Positions 58,541 to 64,000 of a stretch of DNA of 64,000 nucleotides are shown here, piece after piece. This DNA is from Escallonia rubra (taxonomy: Eukaryota > Streptophyta > Magnoliopsida > Escalloniales > Escalloniaceae). The stretch lies in the NCBI GenBank assembly GCA_033065855.1, contig JAVXUO010002167.1, positions 124,001-188,000 on the forward strand, given 5' to 3'. Within the stretch, counting starts at the first letter, position 1. Each line of letters opens with the position of its first letter. A program made the translations under genes and the position numbers. Under the pieces are notes generated by a model, which saw nothing but the letters and a program-made list of their open reading frames with translations, did not search any database and was not told where the DNA came from.

Positions 58541-58876
58541 ACACGTATCACTGATGATCTTCTCGTGGAAGAAATAAAGGGGTTGCAAATATCTAAGAGA
58601 GCAATGAAGAAGAAGTTTGAAATTGCTAGTGCAGTGGAGTTCGGAAGAGGTTATATATTCATTTGTTGGGTTATGTGGCATGATTTTCGCTTACAATTTA
58701 GAATATAAATAACATTGCGGTTTCCCTCAATACAACTTTTTGCACCAATTAAATTTGGAAAGCTCCATTAAAAGTATTTACAATAACTCAAAATTTCCAA
58801 AAGAAAATACTATAAGTTTGGTAGGAAAAGAGGTTATCAATTGAATCATCTATGTAAAGTATATATACATATATAA

Positions 58877-59148
58877 GATCTGATAAAATTATACTAAGTA
58901 GTCAGTGCGATCTAAACGTTCACGCTGTCGATGGGGGCAACCCAGATCTGCTTTTTTTAAGTGAGATCGTCGTCCGCAACATTATGGTGCAGACTACGAC
59001 TTACCGTCCGCACAGAGGTGCACTACATTATCTAAACGACTATGGGGGAAATTAATAAAAGAAAAAAAAAAGCGATCTCGACGGTGCACATCAACAGCAT
59101 GGACGGCCAGATTGCGCTAACAACTTAACTTAAATTGTCAGTGGAGAC
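58877..59148. mobile_element. Short non-autonomous relative of the palindrome-bearing MULEs
   Basis: The right end in reverse complement (TTAAGTTGTTAGCGCAATC, TGGCCGTCCATGCTG) resembles the TIR of the 611-2233 element (TTAAGTTGCTAGCGTGATC, TGGCCGTCCACGCTC). The left end is a diverged inverse of it (GTCAGTGCGATCTAAACG, TTCACGCTGTCGATG). The interior keeps GTCGTCCGCAACATTATGG, a decayed half of the palindrome, and poly-A/poly-T runs next to the TIRs. It has no coding capacity. Confidence 0.6.
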
Positions 59149-60311
59149 ATATATTGTGCTTGTGCACGTGTACATGTGTGCGCACTTCTAAATTAGCTTC
59201 GCGCTAGGCTTCTAGTGTACAACAATGAAATAACCATCAGCAGAGTCATTTGGAACTTTCAATGGTGTGTACTAGAAGCCTGATTTCCATTTCTAAACGA
59301 GAGCTCATATTTTGGGTTGTATATAACCATACCAAACATGATGGAAGGACCACAACTATATAGCCGTGAGATCATCAATTCCCCAGTATGTTATTGACAC
59401 CATCTCCAAAGATCGGCTAACTTACAAAATTACCAAGCAACAGCCCTAAAGCATGTCACTGCTCACACAACGATCTATCATAGACAAACCCAAAGCTTTC
59501 AAGAGTATAAGGTGAAAAGTAATACACATATAAAGGAAGTATAATCAAAACCATCATGAAGATTTCAAACTCATCTTGGGCTTCAAAACAAGACTTGACA
59601 ATAAAAATTTGACACAATATTCAATAATTGAAAAAAAAAATGGATTTTCACCTAGTATGTCAGTATATTTTTGGCAAAGCCAATATCTCTTGTTTTGGCC
59701 ATTCGAATTCAAAATAGACGACAACAGGGAGAATTGGTGTCCTGGGCAACCATATTATCGATCCTACTCTTTTAACCTTTAATCAACAAGAATCATGTTA
59801 TTGTTTCTCACTTCTATTATGTATTTCAATTATTGTAGCAGCAAACAGTCCACTAAAAGTGCTACCATGTTCACTCCTTGCAGGAATTCCAACCGGACCG
59901 TTAGATTCTGAGAAGAGATTACCATAAAAACGAAGAGCAAACAAAATGCTGCAGGATGCGGGTCTAAAAGTCAAAAAAATATTGGTTGGCACATGGATAA
60001 CCAACTCAGAGATGCATTTCAACATGTCACAAAGTTTTATTTCATCTAACACATCTCTTGCAGATCCCCACTACGACATTTGCTACCAAATAAAGACCCA
60101 GAGATATACTAACTACAACGCATACACGCACGAAATTAAGCAGTTCTATGAACAATTCTGCAGCTTCAACTCATTACAATGATTTTGACAAACAAAAGAA
60201 AGCACAAGATGAAAACACGGGGTCATATCTATAAGAAAGCACAAGTGAAAACTACCTCAGCCAGCAACTTCTATCTTGATAGCCGTTCATCTTGCAATGG
60301 AGTTATGAACA
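59149..60311. other. Intergenic DNA and 3' end of the next gene
   Basis: AT-rich. The part nearest 60311 is likely the 3' UTR of the minus-strand gene. An 84-codon minus frame at 59798-60052 has no recognised similarity. Confidence 0.45.
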
Positions 60312-61391
60312 CTATGACTGCATGACTTTATTTTGTTTAACACAAGCGGGTGATTTAAATGCCTTGCACTTCCACATTGACGACCTCTCAACAGCTGACA
60401 CGCTATCACCAGAAGGCCCTACAGAGAAGAAGGGATTATTACCCGCAGTAGCTTTGCTTGTGCTCTCTTCAGTAAACAAGCTTCTAGGTTTCAGCTCTTC
60501 CTTAGGATTAGTCTGATCCCTAATGTTACATATGCTTAACGGTAACTTTTTCTGCTTGATTCTTCCCCTCTTTCTACCAAGGCTACAAGTATCCTCCAAT
60601 GCTTCCTCCATTTTTTCCTTTGAGTGAAATGATACTGGTTCCCCATTGTCCATCTTTAAACGGTCAGCTTTATTGTATTTTGAGGTGTTTTCATCTACCC
60701 TAACCATGAATGCATGTCTGGTAGAACCTTCCGAGGCTACGGCACCCACTACACCATTCCCATTGCTTGTAGAAGGAGGATATCGTCCCCGCACTAGGAC
60801 TCCGTTTGGAACCCTAACTTTTTCTGGAGAAGCCATTTTCAGTCTCTTGTGTTTATGACTCTTCAAGTCAGAGGTTGAAGAGTTCTTTGAAATTCTTGGG
60901 GAACTGTTAATGGCCCGGTGCAAATTACGGGCTACCTCTTCGTCTGTCTTGCTACCTTTCTTATTGTACAGTTTCTGCACCTGAACATGCTTCTTCATCT
61001 TGTTCTTCTTTGAGTATCTGTCCTCATACTGTATCTCCCCAGAAACAGTTGCGACCAACTCCAAAGCACTCTTGGCAGCAGCCACAGCCTTGGCCGCTAT
61101 CACGGCCTTCTCTTCTGCCGCAGCTCTTGCAGCCTCCGCAACCTTAATTGCAGCTTCAGCTGCCAACCTCGAGGCTTCCACAATTTCTTCGTTTGAAATA
61201 TTAGGGTTACTCGTATGAGATCTCAAGAAATGATTAAGACGATTATCGAATTCGCTCGAGGCACTAGACGTCGATGGCAAATGGGGATTGCCATCCCCAT
61301 TCTGTTTCTTCAGCCCCGCCAGAAGCCGCTTTCTAGGTGGCAACAGGACATCGGCATCCAAGTGATTAATATCACATATATTAGCTTCCAT
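60312..61391 (-). CDS. Conserved plant protein of unknown function, Ala-rich coiled coil
   Basis: An uninterrupted frame of 359 residues beginning MEANICDINHLDADVLLPPR. I recognise this opening, the KRLLAGLKKQ motif and the region FDNRLNHFLRSH as features of an uncharacterised protein conserved among flowering plants. I do not know its function. Residues about 67-116 form a strongly predicted helix dominated by Ala, Glu and Lys (EEIVEASRLAAEAA, EKAVIAAKAVAAAKSALELV). The rest is basic and Ser-rich, with likely nuclear localisation clusters (KKNKMKK, KSHKHKRLK, GRKRGRIKQKK) and a conserved-looking TDEEVARNLHRAINSSPRIS segment. No enzyme motif, membrane segment or signal peptide is visible. A nuclear role is an inference from the basic clusters. 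Confidence 0.85.
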   Translation of the reverse strand: MEANICDINHLDADVLLPPRKRLLAGLKKQNGDGNPHLPSTSSASSEFDNRLNHFLRSHTSNPNISNEEIVEASRLAAEAAIKVAEAARAAAEEKAVIAAKAVAAAKSALELVATVSGEIQYEDRYSKKNKMKKHVQVQKLYNKKGSKTDEEVARNLHRAINSSPRISKNSSTSDLKSHKHKRLKMASPEKVRVPNGVLVRGRYPPSTSNGNGVVGAVASEGSTRHAFMVRVDENTSKYNKADRLKMDNGEPVSFHSKEKMEEALEDTCSLGRKRGRIKQKKLPLSICNIRDQTNPKEELKPRSLFTEESTSKATAGNNPFFSVGPSGDSVSAVERSSMWKCKAFKSPACVKQNKVMQS

Positions 61392-61985
61392 TGTTCTCTA
61401 CATGTACGTCTAAGTCGATCGCTTTGACAACATTCAGACTAAACACAACAAGAAAGATCACACCTTCAGAATAAAAAATTCAGAACTGTAACCACGGCCT
61501 AACCCTAGAAATTCAAAAACCCACCAAGAATTTCTCCTGTTCTAACCAAATATAAGCATCAATCCAATCAAAAGCCGCAATTCAATCCAAATAAGGAGAT
61601 CAAGATTTAATCATGAGGCATAACATAACAGAATTCAAACCCACGAAATTCTGATTCGCCAATTCTTTCCCCCAAAAGCAAATGAATTGATCATAAATTG
61701 AACGCAACTCACACAATCACAAGCTTGATTCAAGAGAATTACGCAAATCAAATCGAGCACAGACAAGCTTACATGAAGAATTTGACATGGAAAAGGAGGG
61801 ATAAGCAGCAGGAGTTCAATGTAATGAGTAGAGAGATAGAAATACCTGATCTTGTCATCTTTTAAGACAAAGAGAAGATAAGTTAGAATTAGGGTTTTTA
61901 CAGCAGGAGGAGGAGGAGAGATGGAGGAAAATGGTGGTGTGATGTGGGGAGAGAGAGAGAGAGAAGGGAGGAGGTTGAAGATCAT
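61392..61985 (-). promoter_or_regulatory. 5' leader with probable intron
   Basis: Upstream of the ATG at 61391 the minus strand has a possible acceptor (TACATGTAG|AGAACA) just before the start and a good donor (GATCAG|GTATTTC) near 61842, followed further upstream by a CT-rich leader. This suggests a leader intron of about 440 bp. The exact acceptor is uncertain. Confidence 0.45.
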
Positions 61986-64000
61986 ATTATTATTATTATT
62001 ATATTATTATTATGTCAGAAAAAGAATATCGATTGGTTCTAATTCTAGAATCCCAAAACGCAAATCTCGTAAATTTTGCAAACTTGTAATATTTCTGCTT
62101 TAACCCAATATTTACACCTGTATTACTACTTTGCCATCTCACTTTCTCCACCATCACACACTATAAATTTTGGACAAGGATACCACACTTATGTTGTAAC
62201 GAAAAAAAAAAAAATCGCTAAATATATTTTAGCGATGAAAGATTGTTACTGTAATTTTCAGCAATAGTAACAAAATATTCTTAGTGACAGTCTTTTGTCA
62301 TTAAAATTGTTGGAGCGTAGATGCTGCACAGTAGACAATCCTTATTCGTCAATTTTGTGGTTATGACAAACAGGGAGAAGGGCCTTTTTCACATCCTCTT
62401 TTATTACTCAAAATTAATGCTTACTGCTAATGTACTTTTTACGGCAGATGCGAGTATGAATAAACATGGTAGAGTGTGAAAATAGACCTTATTGTATTAT
62501 GCAAAATATACTCTTTTCAAAAAGAAAGGCATATCTTTTGAACACTATTTTGAGATTACAAAACTGCTGATTTCTACCATTTGTCAACATATTTATTTGT
62601 CAAAATAATCGAGATGATTTCTACGAGTTTGTGAGTAGGGTTTAAATGTTGCTTTTTTTGAAATCAGAATTAAAAAATGGTAGCGGGGGCAAGGGTAGTT
62701 AAGTTTTGGAGGATAGAAAAGAAAAAATTGATAAAGAAAATTCTTAATATGGGTTGACAATGTCATCTTTTAAGCCTAGCTTTGTAGCCCCAAGCTAACC
62801 TCAAATTTGGTCTTCCTTATTAAAACACTTCGGTTTTTGTTTTCCGTATACTATAGACTAGCTTCCGTGCCGTAATGTGATGCATAATCGCTTTCACATC
62901 AGAGAATATTCGCTTAGTAGCTGTATCGAGCAGTTTTAACTTACTTAACACTGTGTACTTTTCATTTATTTGATCTTACTTTTTTTTTGCAATTGATGGT
63001 AGCAATTATTACCCTCTTTAATACCAAAAAATATAATACCAAATGGACTAGTAGATAGGAAGAAAAATTATCATTTCATATTTACAGGTGATTTGGATCC
63101 GGTAATTGATGGCTTGGATGTAGCTTGGGTTGGATAGCCATAAATAGAAAGAAGACATGTGAGGGCACAACTGTAATTACACGACTAACTGAACCGCACA
63201 CAACAAACTCGCTTTCCCTGGAAGTTAGTAAAGAAAAGAAAATGAAATGACCACCCCACCCCCTCACCTGCAGGTGACACGACAGGTAATCTCTGCCAAT
63301 GGAACAAAAGAAAAAAATTTAATTCAAGGGACTTGTTGCCCAATCAACATTACACGTGTGACCATCATTACTTGACCCTCGAGTAACGCAATCATTTCTC
63401 CTCCCAAGAATTGCCTAATTTCGGTTTTGCATTCAACGTGCCACCACCTGCGCATTTTAGAACCGAAGACAAAAACATTCTTTAAAAAAACTTTAATAAT
63501 GGTGGCCACGAGTTTAATGAATCCATGAGATTAGAGAAGAATAATAGAACTTCGGGAATCTAATTATATACATACGAAAGGCGGAACTGATAGAAAGTGA
63601 TCGGTCGCCGTTTACGTAAACACTTCCTTAATTCGTTATATAAACTTTCTTAAATAATTTAAATTTACTTATCTTTGTAATAATGATTTGCATTTCATTT
63701 TTCTCTATCCCTCTCCCTTATCCAATTCGATTTAATTTCTTTTTTGCCATTTGAAATTCAACTAATTATATACATTTCTCTCTTTTCTACGTTAACATGT
63801 CCACTTAAAAATTTTATTTATATCTTTGTAATTTCATTAGTTCATAGATTTTGTCAAAAGTAATTCTCTATATATATTCTATTAATTCCTAAATTTTGCT
63901 AAAAAATTTATTTTAGCACACGGGAACAACAACCGTTAATAATTGCTAACTTTTAACAACAAATGAAGATGAAAATAGTATATAAAATGATATAAATAGT
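61986..64000. other. Gene-poor AT-rich DNA
   Basis: Begins with an (ATT)n microsatellite at 61986-62012. The block AATCGCTAAATATATTTTAGCG at about 62213-62235 is a small palindrome, followed by AGTGACAGTCTTTTGTCATT, which resembles fragments near 53 kb. No gene is recognised up to the window end. Confidence 0.5.

Noticed and set aside
1..64000. tRNA or rRNA genes
   Set aside because: No cloverleaf with a proper GGTTCGAATCC-type box or rRNA core sequence was found by eye on either strand.

Overview
The window is nuclear genomic DNA from a flowering plant, most likely a eudicot. The genes carry GT-AG introns and encode plant-specific proteins: an AVT3 amino acid transporter, a P-class PPR protein, and an EH/Pan1 endocytic protein. 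The intergenic DNA is AT-rich and packed with plant transposable elements (MULEs, a TRIM, a hAT MITE and Ty3/gypsy debris). I cannot name the species.

Layout. 1-13 kb is a nest of mobile elements. The debris of an LTR retrotransposon (1-610) is followed by a 1.6 kb MULE-like element (611-2233) that carries a captured fragment of a CCCH tandem zinc-finger gene. Thirteen bases of TA repeat later comes an 8.1 kb MULE (2247-10372) with long terminal inverted repeats. It holds two convergent genes: a plant-mobile-domain + Ulp1-protease gene on the + strand and a FAR1-type MULE transposase on the - strand. Nine 23-bp palindromes stand between their 3' ends. A (TA)n tract, a minus-strand LTR with primer-binding site, and a 1 kb MULE inserted in a MITE (perfect 9-bp target duplication) complete the block.

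13-25 kb is a host-gene cluster, all on +: a PP2C phosphatase (13346-17757, 4 exons), an intronless PPR protein (18693-20582), an intronless AVT3-type vacuolar amino acid transporter (21266-22516), and a retroelement RNase H fragment (23.7-24.1 kb). 25.5-36.7 kb is one 13-exon minus-strand gene for an EH-domain Pan1-like endocytic protein. 37.7-40 kb is a decayed Ty3/gypsy pol. 42.0-45.0 kb holds a hAT MITE with 8-bp target duplication, a complete 508-bp TRIM with 139-bp LTRs, and a hairpin-ended inverted-repeat element. 45.5-50.8 kb is a 4-exon SRPK kinase gene. 51-60 kb is gene-poor: MITEs, tandem duplications, a C-rich tandem array, one orphan exon-like block and a small relative of the palindrome-bearing MULEs. 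60.3-62.0 kb is a conserved plant protein of unknown function on the - strand. 62-64 kb shows no gene.

How the genes relate. The host genes are independent housekeeping-type loci with no sign of a shared pathway. The only multi-gene system is the 8.1 kb MULE, in which a transposase, a PMD-Ulp1 protein, long TIRs and dozens of related palindromes sit in one unit. Ulp1-carrying and PMD-carrying MULEs are known from plants. The combined architecture and the central palindrome array are the most interesting part of the window. The transposase frame is intact, but the PMD-Ulp1 frame has two in-frame TAG codons, so this copy is probably decaying or relies on another copy. All exon boundaries below are read by eye from splice sites, reading frame and family resemblance; no transcript data or database search was used.
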